Below are positions 11,272 through 24,900 of a DNA stretch of 64,000 bases, piece after piece. This DNA comes from Adiantum capillus-veneris (Eukaryota > Streptophyta > Polypodiopsida > Polypodiales > Pteridaceae). Location of the stretch: the NCBI GenBank assembly GCA_014529385.2, contig CM043966.1, positions 91,868,587 to 91,932,586 of the forward strand, given 5' to 3'. The notes beneath the pieces were generated by a model. The model was not told where the DNA came from. It made no database searches and saw only the letters and a program-made list of their open reading frames with translations. Each line of letters begins with the position of its first letter. Within the stretch, counting starts at the first letter, position 1. The position numbers and the translations under genes are program-made.

Positions 11272-12090
11272 GGATGTTCCGACACCTGGTTTCCAATATC
11301 CCATGGTTTACTCTTTTCTTTGGCCCTATCAAGGTATCAACACAAGGATCGGATCTCCTCAAAACGCTCTGGAAGGCTTGGAGCAGGTATAGACCCAGCC
11401 TGAGGGTTAATTGGGAATCTAAAAACAGCCTCGCAAGATATGCCCAATATCATATGTGAAGGGAACGCCCAATGCTGTGATTCCCTTTGATTGTATACAA
11501 AGGGTAGGCCTTCCTATACCCTATACATGATACAACATCATGGAATGCATTACTCATAGGGTTTGCAAAGTAGGGGAATAATGAGGCAATCCTAGAAATC
11601 GATCTTTGCTCAGATGGAGTGTCAGAAAGTCTATTTAGATGCACCAACATGTGTTTTTTTGCATGCGATTTTGTAGCCAAAATAAGATTCTCTTCACTTC
11701 AATACGGTATGCATCCCATGGTCCCAACATCCACCTATATCCCACACCCATTTCATTGCTTGTAGCTAGGCTATCCAAAATGATCTCAGATTTGGGTCAA
11801 CAATGTTTACTAGCTACAATATTGGTAAGTCTGAATTCATAGTATAACGATGACATTAGACAAGATGAATGTGAAAGACCCATGTTGGTTATGAAATCCT
11901 TCTACTATACTCCACCTTACATTAGCTTAATGTTCATGAATGTACGGTGAATAGATAAAAACAAGAGCGATGCTAGAGCCATGTCTTAGAATAGTTCAAG
12001 AGTGTTGGTGGAGCGATGATGAAGATGGTGGCTTGAAAAAATGATGCAAGAGTTGGAAATTTGAAAATCTCTTACCCTTGATAACAAAGG
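11272..12090 (+). repeat. Interspersed repeat R, copy 2
   Basis: Second copy of the repeat at 9880-10415, with about 270 extra bases at 11720-11989. Its right part also belongs to inverted arm A, so repeat R and the inverted family overlap. Confidence 0.75.
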
Positions 12091-13495
12091 GGACTCCAAG
12101 CTAGAGGAATCCTAGAGGGCAAAGAAAAATCAACAATTAGACCTTGGTTAACCTCATGGTTAAATAGGAGTTTCTAAAATATGAAATATATTTGTATGGG
12201 AATTAATCTTGGTTGCTACTTGTTGCTAGTCATTTTCAACCAAGTGGCTTGTACATGTATTGAGCTCAGTACTCATCAAATAGATCTTTGGAATTGCTCC
12301 TATGAAGTTGTTCTTCTCTGTCTCTCTCTCTCAATACAGGTCTTGAGTTGAAAATTTTATAGTATATATCATTAAGGCCTCTTAAGAATTTTCTTGTGAT
12401 GTTAAAGGACTCTTCTTCTTCTTGTTCGATCTCTCTTCCAACCTAGTAAGATGCAATGTTTATAGAAGCTACTTGTAGGTAGGATAAGCCACATGATTGG
12501 CGTGGACACCAATTAAACCCGCTTGAAGTGCTTCCTATAGTTTGAGGTAGAGTTAGGGACTCATGAGCAACCACATGAAACCCACTTGTATATATCAACC
12601 AATTCAAGAGTGGATCTCGCATTCTTAAAACCTACTTGTAGCCATCAACGCCGATGTGGGTGGCTACAGATAGGTGCTTCAAGTCAAGATTATCAATTAA
12701 TAAGTTCATTAACCAGGGTCCTCACGTTGATGCCTCATACAAGTATGCAACTTGTTGAAGCGAATTGAAGTGTACAGCTTGTGGATGAGCTTCTTGCTTA
12801 GGATGTCATCTATTCGGGGTAGCAGTTTTGCCAAGCGTGCTCTACAACAATGTTTGGAAAATTATAAGTGGAAGAGGAAGAGGATGAGAAGCACAATGGA
12901 TATGTTCAATGTCTCGTCTTTCGCAGTTTGGGCACGTTGCTAAGGATTGCCCCATGAAAGCTTTGGTCCATATGTATGCGAAATGTAAATCCTTCACAAA
13001 AGCACAAAGAGTTCTTGATAACCTTTGTGTTTAAAATGTCATCTCTTGGAACACTTTGGTTGTAAGGTATGCTCAAGAAGTGTAGAGTCAAGTAGCCTTG
13101 TGTTGTTTCCAGTTGATGCGAAGTGAAGGAATCTCTCCAAACAAAACAACATATACTTGTTTCTTATGGACCTATGGCCTTTCCAAAGATGTTGACGTGG
13201 GTGAGACACTAGAAGTCATGAACTAAAGGGAGGTTATACATAGAAAGAGAAGACTACTAAGTACTAACTAGCTAGAAAGAGGAGGACAAACAAAAATAAC
13301 ATACTTGGGAGGGGACAAGATCCTCTTCAATGTCGTTTAGCAGCATGTAGAAGCTTTCACCTCTTTGACGATGTAGCTGGGGGGATGGCAACATTGTGAC
13401 TTAACATCATGAGCTTCTATGAGGGAGGCACCGCATACCTAGCTAGGTACGATTGGGGGCAGGGGACCGCCGACCCGGTGGGGGGCCAGTGGTAG
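11808..13495 (+). repeat. Large inverted repeat, arm A
   Basis: Matches the reverse complement of 41998-43818 over its whole length, from TTTACTAGCTACAATATTG on the left to CAGGGGACCGCCGACCCGGT on the right. It contains a PPR remnant and a short CT-rich tract near 12315-12336 that is hugely expanded in arm B. About 28 kb separates the arms. Confidence 0.85.
12954..13226 (+). pseudogene. Pentatricopeptide-repeat (PPR) gene fragment, arm A
   Basis: Translation from 12954 gives PPR motifs of the plant PLS class: LVHMYAKCKSFTKAQRVLDN, then NVISWNTLVVRYAQ, then a CFQLMRSEGISPNKTTYTC stretch. PLS-type PPR proteins bind organellar RNA in intact form. This copy has in-frame stops after DNLCV (TAA) and after YAQEV (TAG) and ends at 13226, so it is dead. 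It lies inside a repeated block, which suggests a gene piece captured by a repeat. Confidence 0.75.
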
Positions 13496-13603
13496 ATAGA
13501 AACAGAGAGAGAGAATGAAATCAAAATAGCATCACCTTTGAACCATAGTTACAAAGGATAGAAAAAGAAACAACTTGTCAAATTCCATCAAGCCAAAAGT
13601 GTC

Positions 13604-16297
13604 TCATTTTTTAATTTGGCAACTAAGAGAGCTACTATGACGGATCCAAGCTACATAGTATTGCAAAAGAAGTGATTGATCCATAGTCATGAAGCATTCT
13701 TTGAAGAAAGAATCGTTAGATGTACGTGCCTCTTTGATGGCTTTCCACAACTTCCCGAACATCTCATCTACATCATGTTGATCCATAGCCTTCATTGCAA
13801 TGCTATCAATTCTTCATTTTTCATTTCCTTTGTTGTTGCAAGGAACCGTAAATAATAAAGTAGTTTATAAAAGAGGAGAAAACAAAGTCATGATTTTTCA
13901 AACAACTCATGGACAAGTAAACCTTATAAACCTATATTTATACCTTGCTCAAAGTGCAAGTATCCATCTTACTCTTCTTGATTGTCTTCTTGTTAAGCAA
14001 ACTTGTGCGGCTTTGATCCTATTAGCATAAAAGATTCAAGAGTTCTATGAAGAAGACAAAGCAACATATCAATAATGATAATCTTGCTTGAGAATTGCTT
14101 ACATTCTCTAATAAGGTATCTATGAATCTTGCTGGAGTCTTTATAGGCCTAGAGGACCTTGATGTAGGTACTTTCTGCCAAAATTGTGTAAGAATAGATA
14201 TACATTTAGTAGTTGTTAGATAGTGACTTACAATAAGCATTACTCTTTAACCAATGTAAGATTTAAGGTGAAAATCACACCACATATGTCTTAGGACTAG
14301 TTAACAAGTTGTTGGTTAGGTTATCAAAGGCCTACAAAAAATTAACAAACAATGGAGTAAGTGGCAACTTCACAAATGAGAAAGTAAACTACTTCATAGT
14401 TTTACAACCTATGTAAAGAGTGCATGGCATTACCTTCCTCTTCTTTGAGGCATTTTGATGTATTAAGCCATCAAAGGCCTAAAAGAAAATGCAATATTTT
14501 TTAGTATGTACCCCATTTAAGCCATATTACATAACTTTAAGATAGTGTAACATGCAATCAATACGATACCCTTTCCTTTTTTGAGGTGCCAAGACTTTTT
14601 AGAAAGAGCTCATTGACTTGATATTTTTGTCTTTAGGAATCCTAATATTTTTCATTTGCATATCAAGCATAAACCACATTTTTTAATGTGAGAACACATA
14701 GGCACATGGTCTCAAATCTAAAGACATACCATCATCTTGTCGATACTTGCAAATTTTATCTCCTTATCCCTTGTATTAGGATTTTCACAAAGCTGTAGCA
14801 CACAAAATGTCAATTCTAAAAGCATTAAAAAACCAATGGTACTTAAGTAGGAAAAGCCTTTACATACCCTTGAGTTTGAGTTATTTAACTCCAACACATT
14901 TTCCTCCTCATAATCCACAAAAACATGGGTGGAAGTAGTTGCATCTAAGTCTTCATGCTGCACATTTCCATGAGCACGGTATGAGTTTGGAGAACTTACT
15001 AGGTGATGTGTCAAAGATTTTATATTTATTTATTCAAGTCATCTATACAAGAGTTCTCCACTTACCAATTCACTTGGCTTTTCCCCCTTTGTAATGGTGG
15101 CCTCTTCCACTTTAGAATTAGCAAGTTTGTTGTTTCTTTTCACCACTTCACTAGGAATCTTCACCTCATCAATTGTGGCTTTTTCCACCTCAAGGATATT
15201 TCCATTGTATAATGGGATCCTATAGAACTTAGTGAGAATCTCCTTGTTCTAAACATTATTGATAAGATCATGTCATAAAATCCATCTTTAAAAAAATAAG
15301 TTTGAAAGTAACATACACTTTGAGTGACTAACTGCCAATGGATTTGATCCTCCTAGCCCCACAAACTTGTCATGTTTGGGTGGAATCACATCATACTTGC
15401 ATAACAATGTTTCATTCACATGGTCCCCATGAGTCTTTGCCTATAACATAACAAAAAACAAGCTAGAAGTTAGTGGCATGCTTAAACAAGGAGTGAGTAT
15501 CATAATTGAGGTAGTAATGATTCAATTGTGTCCACCTCTTGTTTTGATCCTTGTGTTTCAAGCATAACCATGTGCTCCTTCACTTGCATGTCATCACAAT
15601 CAATATCTATGCAAAAAAATTGGCTTCCTTCATTCTATTTTACAAGAAGTAAAAATGAACAAAGTAAGAGCCTCAAATATGGTAATGTAACAACTATAAA
15701 TTAGCATGTAATTAATTACTCTTACCATGTTTGTAGTGCTATCATCATGGTAATAACTAGACCCTCCGCTAGATATGGTGCTACAATCCTTATGCTTTGT
15801 ACCAAGAGAGCATAACCATGAGATAATATGACATGTGCAAAATTTAAAGTGGATAATAAAAAGTCATATCTTGTTAAAATACATATAATGTATATCTTAC
15901 CATTGTACTAGCACTCCCATTCAATGGCTCAGGGATTTAACAATCTTGCACAAAAGTTTTCGTAAAAGGGTCTCCTCCATCTCCATCTACGTGATTAGCA
16001 TAAGATGATATGCTCATGGGATTGCCATAGGTGGTGTGCTTTGGCTAAACAAGCAAAGTATGCATCAAAGTGTCAAGTTACCAAATAAAAATACAATGTT
16101 TTTTTGTAAATATTCTTTACTTTTTTACCTCATGCATATAAGGCTCTTCAAAAGGATGCCTTTGACCACAAGATTGTGTGGCATGACCGTGCACAATGTT
16201 TGAGGAGCTTGTGAAGGTCTTTTGTCAACATAGCATGGAAGGAAAATAATCAAAAGTTAGCTCACAAACTAAGAAACATTGAGGAAACACACTCTCA

Positions 16298-16367
<70 letters not shown>

Positions 16368-17309
16368 GCTCACATTAAAGATGTTTAAGAACAAAATTAA
16401 AAGCAACTCATGTACTTACATACCTTGGGAGGATCTTCAAAGTGAAGAGCACTCTTCATAAATTGGAGCATGGAGGGGCCCTCGAGTGCTTTCATGGAGC
16501 TATCTTGAGAGGGATAGCACCGTTGTCTCCTTGGGTCTATAGTAAGTGGGCTAAGCAAAGGAAGACTTTTCTCTACATTTCCCAACCACAAACATTTTTT
16601 CGGGTTTCTTTGTACATGCCTCCATTCTAAGACCTTCTCATACACATATTTGACACTCAAATCAAGCTTTACATCTTTTGCAAACACTAGAGTTTTCAAC
16701 TCATGCATCTTTCCCTTGATGAATTCCATCAAATTAGTTGAAATCAATGGATCTTTTAGCAAGTTAATTTCTGTGAATGCATGCTTCTCTAAATCCCCAA
16801 AACCTTCTTTGAACCAACCTCTAATTTTTCTCATGCTTTCATTGTAAGAAAAATGTTGTTTGTCCCAATATTTTTTAAGGAAAGCTTTTCCTACAAGAGA
16901 ATGTTCATGTTTGACGGTAGATGGATAGAAAACCCGTTTGTCTGTCATTGGTACAACATCGGCGTGAAGATACTTCATCTCATGCAACATTTGTAGGTGA
17001 TCAAGATCTTCATTGTCGATTGGATGATGAATAATCCTTCGAGGATCTCTCCTAATACTTGGAGCATGTGTGTGTGAACTAGGATTATCATTGAGGATAT
17101 GCTTGCTCGATCCTAAAAGCATGTGGGGATGCAAAAATCTTGTTATTCCAAGCTCTATCCAACCTTCGAATGTCATATATAAGAGTGTTTTTCCGTTGAT
17201 GCCACTTGATGACACTGCTTGGGAGTACTCGCTTGTGACACAAAACTCCTCCACAAAAGCTACTACTTTTCGGTTATCCCACAATGAAATGCTTGTGATG
17301 CTTTCATTT
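13604..17309 (-). pseudogene. Decayed multi-exon plant gene with N-terminal SAM-like domain
   Basis: Unrecognised gene. The large exon (about 17309-16424) starts with a SAM-like domain (VVAFVEEFC, then INGKTLLYMTFEGWIELGIT), followed by about 230 residues I cannot assign. Downstream, splice signals outline short exons in phase 0: 16218-16129, 16044-15901, 15794-15726, 15634-15536, 15440-15318, 15248-15066, one ending at 14868, 14792-14730, 14478-14434, 14331-14281, 14174-14103, 14018-13944, and a last one from 13828. Damage: an in-frame TAA in exon 16044-15901, a poor donor after 15318 and an apparent one-base loss in the last exon. SAM domains mediate protein or RNA contacts; no function is assigned. 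The gypsy element is inserted at its 5' side. Could be a degraded host gene or a captured copy. Confidence 0.55.
16300..16363. repeat. (AC)n microsatellite
   Basis: About 32 AC units, inside an intron of the SAM-like gene. Confidence 0.95.
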
Positions 17310-17311
17310 CT

Positions 17312-17621
17312 TGTTAACCCTCGTGGCTCGCAGACACCCTATCGCCTACGACGGACACCGTAACCGTATTATTTATTTAAGTAGAGTCAGGCACCAGGCT
17401 TGTCGGTCCAATAGGGAAAGGTAGAGTGATCGCCGATGAGAGGCGCACTCTAACACGAACATGCTAGGGTTAGTTGGCTAAGCATGGGCGCCCAAGTGTG
17501 AATGGGGTGAGCTCACATAAAAGCCAATTAAACCTAAAATTGAGTCATTCTCTCATTGTGCAATAGAAGCTGCTCTTGCTCCATCTCCACCTTCTCCTTC
17601 ACCATCTCCTTGTGTGTGTGC

Positions 17622-17715
<94 letters not shown>

Positions 17716-17941
17716 GAGTGTGTGTGCGATCGAGCGTTGCGGCGGCACGACGGCGGCGAGGCGGTTGAGCGCGGCGTAGCGGCGTCTCCCTCTTCTTTGC
17801 AGCGCGGGAATCCTTCATTCGCAACTACGCAGGAAGGTGAGTGACACACCGTTCTTCCTTGTGAGCTTGTCTGTTGTATGACTGTGTGCTAGGAGCCTTT
17901 GTGGCTCGCACACGGCGCATAGCAAGTCCCTAGCCTTGACA
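17312..17941 (+). repeat. Gypsy 5' LTR
   Basis: Begins TGTTAACCCTCGTGGC and ends CCTTGACA. It carries a (GA)n tract at about 17619-17711. Preceded by target duplication TTTCT. Confidence 0.95.
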
Positions 17942-18965
17942 TTTTTGGCGCCGCTGCCGGGGAGCTGCTGCGCGTGAAGTTCCAATGGCGACCTGTAAAT
18001 TGTATTGAAGCTATTTTTTATGTAGGAAAGGCGCGGCTTAAGTTTGATTATTGTTGTTATGCAAAAACAGTAGAGAAAGACAGAATGTTGTTGACTCCAT
18101 TCAAGTTTTCTGTGTTCTGTTCAGCTCTGTTTTGCTAGTTCTATTAAGCTCAGATTTCAGCTTACACAGTTAGCATTTCTTGCGTTTCTGCGTTTTATGC
18201 ATTTTCTGGTTTGCACTGCACAGTTCTGTCAAGTTTCAATTTCTGCATTTTTTGGTTTGTGCACAGTTAGGCGCACAGTTAGTTAATTAAGCAGGTTAGT
18301 AATTAGGTGAACCACTGATTAGCAGGTCAGTAGGTAGGTGGGACAGTAAATAGTTAGGTGAGGTCAACGCGCACCAAAATGCATACCAAATAATATCCCA
18401 AAAAAAAAAAGAAAAAAAAACCTTTTTCGAAAAAAAAAAATTCGAAAAATAAAAACGTGAGTGAGGGGGAGGTTAGATTTTCGAAAATAAAAAATGTGAG
18501 TTATAAAAACGGACGGGTTGGTTTGTATAAAAGTTAGATCGGGATCGGGATCATTTGCCCAAGCCCAAGCCCAGGCCCAGGCCTCAGTCCTCAGTCTTAT
18601 GATATATACTAGACTCACTCTTATATATATACCCTACCTCTCAAGAGGGAATGAGAGCATGTGGGACAAGTCCTCCACTCTCCTCCCTTCTCTTCCCACT
18701 TGCACCCTTAGACTTGCTATTTGGAGCCTAGTTCCCCAGCTAGGAAAAGACTGTTTCGGACTTTTTTGGAGCAAAATAGAACCAAACGGTGGGCTGTAAA
18801 GCACAGCGCGTCCCTCCTAGCAATACGCTCGTTTTGAGCTATCACACGGCCCATTCCACGACACGCTCTAAAAAATTTAGTAAAAAAACAAACAAAAAAC
18901 ACGCAAAAAACTAGTCACAAGGCCTCCTAGAGCAGCTTTTTGACACCTTAGGGTATCAAAAGCAC
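17942..18965 (+). other. Gypsy leader region
   Basis: Untranslated leader between primer-binding site and Gag start. It contains A-rich stretches (18395-18450) and a short CCCAAGC/CCCAGGC run near 18558-18583. No gene seen. Confidence 0.7.
17946..17963 (+). promoter_or_regulatory. Primer-binding site, tRNA-Asp type
   Basis: TGGCGCCGCTGCCGGGGA starts five bases after the 5' LTR. It is complementary, with one base different from the usual TGGCGCCGTTGCCGGGGA, to the 3' end of plant tRNA-Asp, which primes reverse transcription in several plant gypsy elements. Confidence 0.85.
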
Positions 18966-21953
18966 ATGCACTTACGCTCTGGGCGGGTGCTAGAACACGA
19001 GCATGTTGAGGGTGCCTCTGTTCATACGGATACCCATTACCCATCCACGATAGGCTCTAGACCCTCAACGGGGACACAAGGTAGCACCACCCAAGACCCT
19101 AAAATAGCCGCTAGTGATTCCTCCTCCGACTCAGAAATCATGGAAGCATACCCTACCCAAAACACTGAGAGAGAAGGCCATGCACCTCCCGAAGCTCCAC
19201 AGCCTAGTACTAGTATGTTTAGCCATTTCATGGAAACATTAGGTAGAGCTACTCGCTCGGAACATGATGCAAATGAAGCACACGAAGGGGGTGGGGAAGT
19301 GGACTCTCCTTTCACATCGCACGTGGACCCCACACCCCCAAAGAGTATCCATGTGGATATCCTGCCAACTTCTTACCAAGAAGGCCCTGTTGAGCTGCCT
19401 CCTTTAGAAGTTCCCTCTAGAGTACCGTTGGTGACAAGTAAAACCACGGGGAGCAACATTGCTTCTACCTCACAAGAAACCGTTAACACGTCGACTCTAG
19501 AAGGATTGTTCATTAATGATCATTGGACATACGACCTCCACACTGAGGTGTTGACGGATCTACACTGTGGCCACACCTACCATGTAGGATGGATAGAGAT
19601 TGTACAATCCACCTCTAGTGCCACGAGCATCGAAGATCAACAGAAAATGATCTGTAATGTTATCCATGGCATTATTCAATGGGAAAGGCAAAACCGAGGG
19701 GTAAATATACTCTCAACTGGCCCCATGAGATTTCTGGATACGAGCAAGGCTCAACAACCTACTCTATCACAAATGGAGACTCCTCTAATGAGTCCCATGG
19801 ACCCATCTTACATCATTTCCCCTGGGGTCTCTATGCAATCTAAGCCTCCGAGCGAAAACTTTAGCTTCCCTAACTTGGCTCAACCCTCTATTAAGGAAAA
19901 CACAGTGCTCACTCCAGGGATAGGCCTAACAGAGAATGTACCGATGACATCTACGGTTAGCGCAGTGCCACTACCTAGTGTCGTAGTACCTAATATGGGG
20001 CCTCGACCATATGTGCCTCTAGCCCCTTATGCACACATGGCCCCCACACCTCCAATTTTACCACTTGTTTATGCTCCTCGAGTGCCGCTCCCTAGCCCTT
20101 ATCCGAGTGGACCTATGCCCGGTTATGTTCCACATCCTGCATCATCCACACATATGCCAAGACCGGTACCCGTCCCTCTCCCACATATGATTCCAAGAGT
20201 ACCTCCACCGGCCCTGCCTCCTCACATAGGTGACTTGGCAGCGTTTGCTCAAACCATAGGTCGATCTATCGCAGAAAATATGCGTCATGCATCTGATAGA
20301 GAGCCTAGAAGTAAGGCAGTACAAATTTCCAAACTCACGCAAAAATTCAATGGGGACGAAGATGCTAGAAAACACATTGAAGTGTTTGAACAAGTATGTG
20401 ATTCCTTAGGGGAACGCAACGAACTACATAAGTGCAATGCCTTAAGCTTGACATTAAGTGGGAAGGCTGGAGATTGGTATAGGACCCTAAGGGTGGACGA
20501 GAAAACAATCTACCCTACCCTTCGAAGGTTGTTTCTAAAGGAGTACATACGAGAAGGTGTGCTTTGGGGTGTAGCATCTCAGCTACAGAAGGCCGAACGT
20601 AAGGAAGGAGAGTCAGTAAGGGACTTCATTAGTCGTCTAAAGCACTTAAACTCTCGCTACCCTGTAAATGAGCGCTTCAACAATAACCAACTGCTTGATT
20701 GATTCATCCGAGGGTTGAGGAATGAAGGAATCTATAATGGACTAGTGATTAGAGGTATCACAACCTGGGAAGATGTCACTGCTAATGCAATCCAATTAGA
20801 GGACAACTTGATGATAGCAGGCATGAGGGTGTCTACTGACACGAGATCCACTAGCTCACAAGCCATTGAGTATGAACCCATGACTGCAAAGCCCATTGCC
20901 AATGAGCCAAAGGTATTTGAGACCTTCTTGACAGACCTCACCAAGGCAATCCAAGAGTCTCTTAAGGATAATCGACCCCCTCAAAATAGTCACATGTATC
21001 CAAGAAGGGAGCAACAATGGTGTTCCATTTGCTTGGGTCCACATAGCACTAGTGAGTGCCCTACGTTTAGAGTAAAATTTAATGGAACTTGCAACGCATG
21101 TGGTAGGTATGGTCACCAAGCTAAGGATTGTTTAATGATCAAACGTATGATGGCAAATAGACCACCTGTAGCCTGGACGGATGCGCCTCGAGCTCCTGTA
21201 TTGATGCCTGCTCCACCTGTTGAGCAACTACCGCAACACATGGTCCCTAGATCTCAAAATGTTGTACAAGCTACACCGCTACCACCTCCTGTGCTAGGAC
21301 CACAGCCCCCGCATCCAAGAGTCGCCCCTATGAACCAAGTGGGTTGCGAGCCATCAAATGCTTATGCAGATGGCTGTGAGGAGGAAATAGACACTAGTAT
21401 TGCCTACGGACTTGATACATTGGAAGAGTGTCCTATATACTACATGGAAGATTGTTGGGGGCAAGTCAAGCCGGTTTATCAAGCTGCTGCTCTCGCATCC
21501 AGAGGTCAAAATATCAACACCCAGGCTAGGAGGCCACCTCTTCAATGCTATGAGTGTGGTGGACCACATCGGGCAGCGGAGTGCCCTATTAGGCTACAAA
21601 GGAATGCTGCACAGATGCAAATGAATCAAGGGAGCACGTCTGCAATGCCAATACTCACATGTAATCGTTGTGGCATAGATCACCTGATTGCCCAATGCCC
21701 CTATAACCCAAATGCGCCTAAAATCACATCCCTAAATTTGGTCAAAATTGCTAGTGTGACGTCGCCAATACCCACCCGTCGCACCCGCTTATGCGATTAC
21801 ATGGTCCATGCTTCAAGGGCCAGGCCATATCCTCGAAGAGAGAGATACCGCGTCACTTATCCAAGCAAAGAAAAAGAAGACACGAAGGAAGAGGTCGCAG
21901 AATACGGGAAATTCAAAGCCAAGTTCCAAAACAAACATAGGAACAGGAGATGA
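18966..21953 (+). pseudogene. Gypsy Gag with four zinc knuckles; one in-frame stop
   Basis: Structural polyprotein that would package element RNA. It begins at the ATG at 18966 (MHLRSG). A long Pro/Ser/Thr-rich N-terminal part is followed by the Retrotrans_gag domain (about 20330-20790; KAGDWYRTLRV, AERKEGESVRDFI). The TGA at 20700-20702 interrupts the frame, which then continues with FIRGL to 21953. Four CCHC-type knuckles follow: CSICLGPHSTSEC, CNACGRYGHQAKDC, CYECGGPHRAAEC and CNRCGIDHLIAQC. Only the second has normal Cx2Cx4Hx4C spacing; the others are Cx2Cx3Hx4C. The last about 150 bases overlap the pol frame, which lies +1 to gag, so pol expression would need frameshifting or another route. 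Confidence 0.88.
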
Positions 21954-24900
21954 CCCCGTGTATATGAATGACCTCGAGGATGATTCAGATTCAATCGAGA
22001 CAATGGAGACTAGAACCAATACCACAAAGGGAAAGACCGACAAAGAAAACCGTAACATGGAACCAAATGAAAACCGAATAAGAGAAAACCATAAAGAGCC
22101 TCTCAAAACACCACAAGTGTCTCCAAATCCAATCCAAGACCCCCAAGATAAACCGTAGGGGCAAAAAGGAAAGAATCGTAACAAGAAGATTGGGACGTAC
22201 CCAAACCCAGTAGACGAGATTGAGCAGGTGAAACATCTAAGAGGTTTAGTGGAGGAGACTCAAAGGAAACTAGAACCAGAACCCATGCATGTCAAAATTC
22301 ATGACACAGTGTTTCCCACGCAATTTCATCCACCCCACATGAACCATAGACCGTTAGCCATATCTAGTATCATCCAAGAAGGGAGTGAGGACGGGACATC
22401 AGAAAGTGAGCATACACCCTTCTTGTTGGAAAGGATGTTTAACGAAGGAATACCTGATCCCATTGAGGAATATGAGATTCCATCCTCACCAGTTCCTAGT
22501 CAAGGACCTACACCCTGCAAAACGCCAATGAATGTTGCCAAACTAGTGGACTTCATGTCTTCTGAGGTCCGAACCACGATCATAGCAAAGCTGTATGGAG
22601 ATCCTGAGTTATTCCTTGCACTTCGAGCATTCCTTAACGGAGAGCTACGAACGGGATTACCGCAGTTTGCGCAACCAAATAGGCCCGACTCGATTATGAT
22701 TGATGAGAAAAATCATGTGCAATCACTTGACTTAGATGGACACGAGTCTGTGATCGAGGTACCCATTAACGAATTAGGGTAGTATTTTGAAGGCGACGAG
22801 TCTAATGCGACCCTACCCATCACTACCAAGGGATTAACTATAAAGGGAATTCTTGATGGTGGTGCAGGAGTTAGCATCGTTACAAAAGATTGTTGGGAAT
22901 CCATGGAAAAACCCCACCTCAATGTTACTAACATTGTGGTAAAGATGGCAAATGGTACCGTAGCCAAACCTATGGGGATGCTCAAGGATCTTAAGATCAA
23001 AGTTCTAGGACACAAGGTACAACATATGTTCATTGTAATGGATTTCTCTAAACACCTTATGTCATATGAAATGATTTTAGGACGACCATTCATGAGGGAA
23101 GCACAAATGGTTCATGATTGGTCTAAAAATCATGTCTATTTGCAATTCCAAGACTCTGTCCTTAGAGTGGATTTGGTGACTGGTAAGGTACACCCCTTAG
23201 GGAGTAAAACCATTATTGATCATCGCTTTGACACCACAGTTCACTCGGCCCCACTACAATATTGTTACACTTGTAAGAAGGATACAGACATTGGCCAAGA
23301 TTCTCCTTACATGGATGTGTTACCGGGTATGACGGAATCAGACAATGTAGACTGGGTACACCTAGCTGCAACCATAGATACCTGGGGAAATAGAGGAACC
23401 ACTTGGGTCACACCAGAGGGGGAAGAGGTACCACAAATTGCACCTCTGAACATGATAAGTGCCATACATGCATCTTCTAAGGGCAAGGCAATTGTGGACC
23501 AATCTGACAGTGACACCGATAGCTCAATAGAAGACTTTAACCAACACGACTTGGACACTGACTCCCAGAGTGAAACGGATTCTGAATCTCATGAATTAAA
23601 GAGTGGAGCAAGTTCAGAGTCAAAAAATTCGGAAGGACCGAGCACATCAACCCATGATAGCTCCTCCGAGAGTGAAGAGGACACCAACGAGGACTCCTTT
23701 AGTGAACCAGATCTAAATGCAAATCAAAAGCAGGTCTCAAATAAGAAAAAGAAAAACTTTAAGAGGCATCGATATCGAGCCAATGTACGTGCTAGGATAA
23801 AAAAGAAGAGATCCTCAGCAGAATGGCTCAGTTATATAGGAGCATGTGATGCTCATCAAAAATTGGTAGATGATTGGGGTGAATATCTCCAAAATGTTAT
23901 GTGGTGTAGACCACAACCCCATGACATAGCCCAATTAGAGATCATAGACAAGCCAAAGTTGAGCCGCACTGCAAGGAGGCGTCAAAACCAAGAGTTAGCT
24001 CGACAACACAAGAAAGCAGAAATAGAAGCACAGACCAAAGCACAACCAGAATCCACAGACTTGCATCCTGCACCAGAAAATTTCAAATCTTACACCACAG
24101 GGGAAGCAAAGGTTGTGTACACAAAAGCCCAAAGAATACCTATCGATGGGAATAATGGAATCTATGATGGTCCGGCAATAGTTAAAGAAATAGAATTAGC
24201 CGACCCCGGTGAAGAATCAAAACCTGTTTTTATTGCCCAAGACCTCACAGAAGTTGAAGAGGCGGTCCTCAAAGAGCTTCTCAAGGAATTCAAGGACATA
24301 TTCGCTTGGACGTACCATGATATGAAAGGTGTTCCACCTTCTGTGGTCCAACATACAATCCCTATGATTAGCACTGCGAAGCCCGTACAACAAAGACCCT
24401 ACCCGATGAAACCTAAGTACGCAAAGATCATTCAAGAAGAACTAGAAAAGCTTATCAAATGTGGGTTCATATATCCTATTGAACACTCTGAATGGGTGTC
24501 TCCAATAGTTATCGTGCCAAAAAAGAATGGGAAACTCAGGGTGTGCATGGACCTCAAAAAAGTTAATGCAGCTACTAGAAGAGACCATTACCCCCTACCA
24601 TATTCCGAACATGTACTCGAAAGAGTTGCAGGCAAGGAAGCTTATAGCTTTCTAGATGGGTACTCAGGCTACAACCAAATCACGATAGCGCTAGAGGACC
24701 AAGCTAAAACTGCCTTCATCACGGAATTTGGCGTGTTTGCATTTTGTGTGATGGCTTTTGGCTTAACAAATGCCCCTGCTACATTCCAACGATTAATAAA
24801 CACTGCTTTTAAAGAATATTTGAGAGAGTTTTGTGAAGCTTTCTTAGACGACCTTTGTGTTTACTCTTCTTGGAAAGAACATCTATCATGTTTTCAGAAG

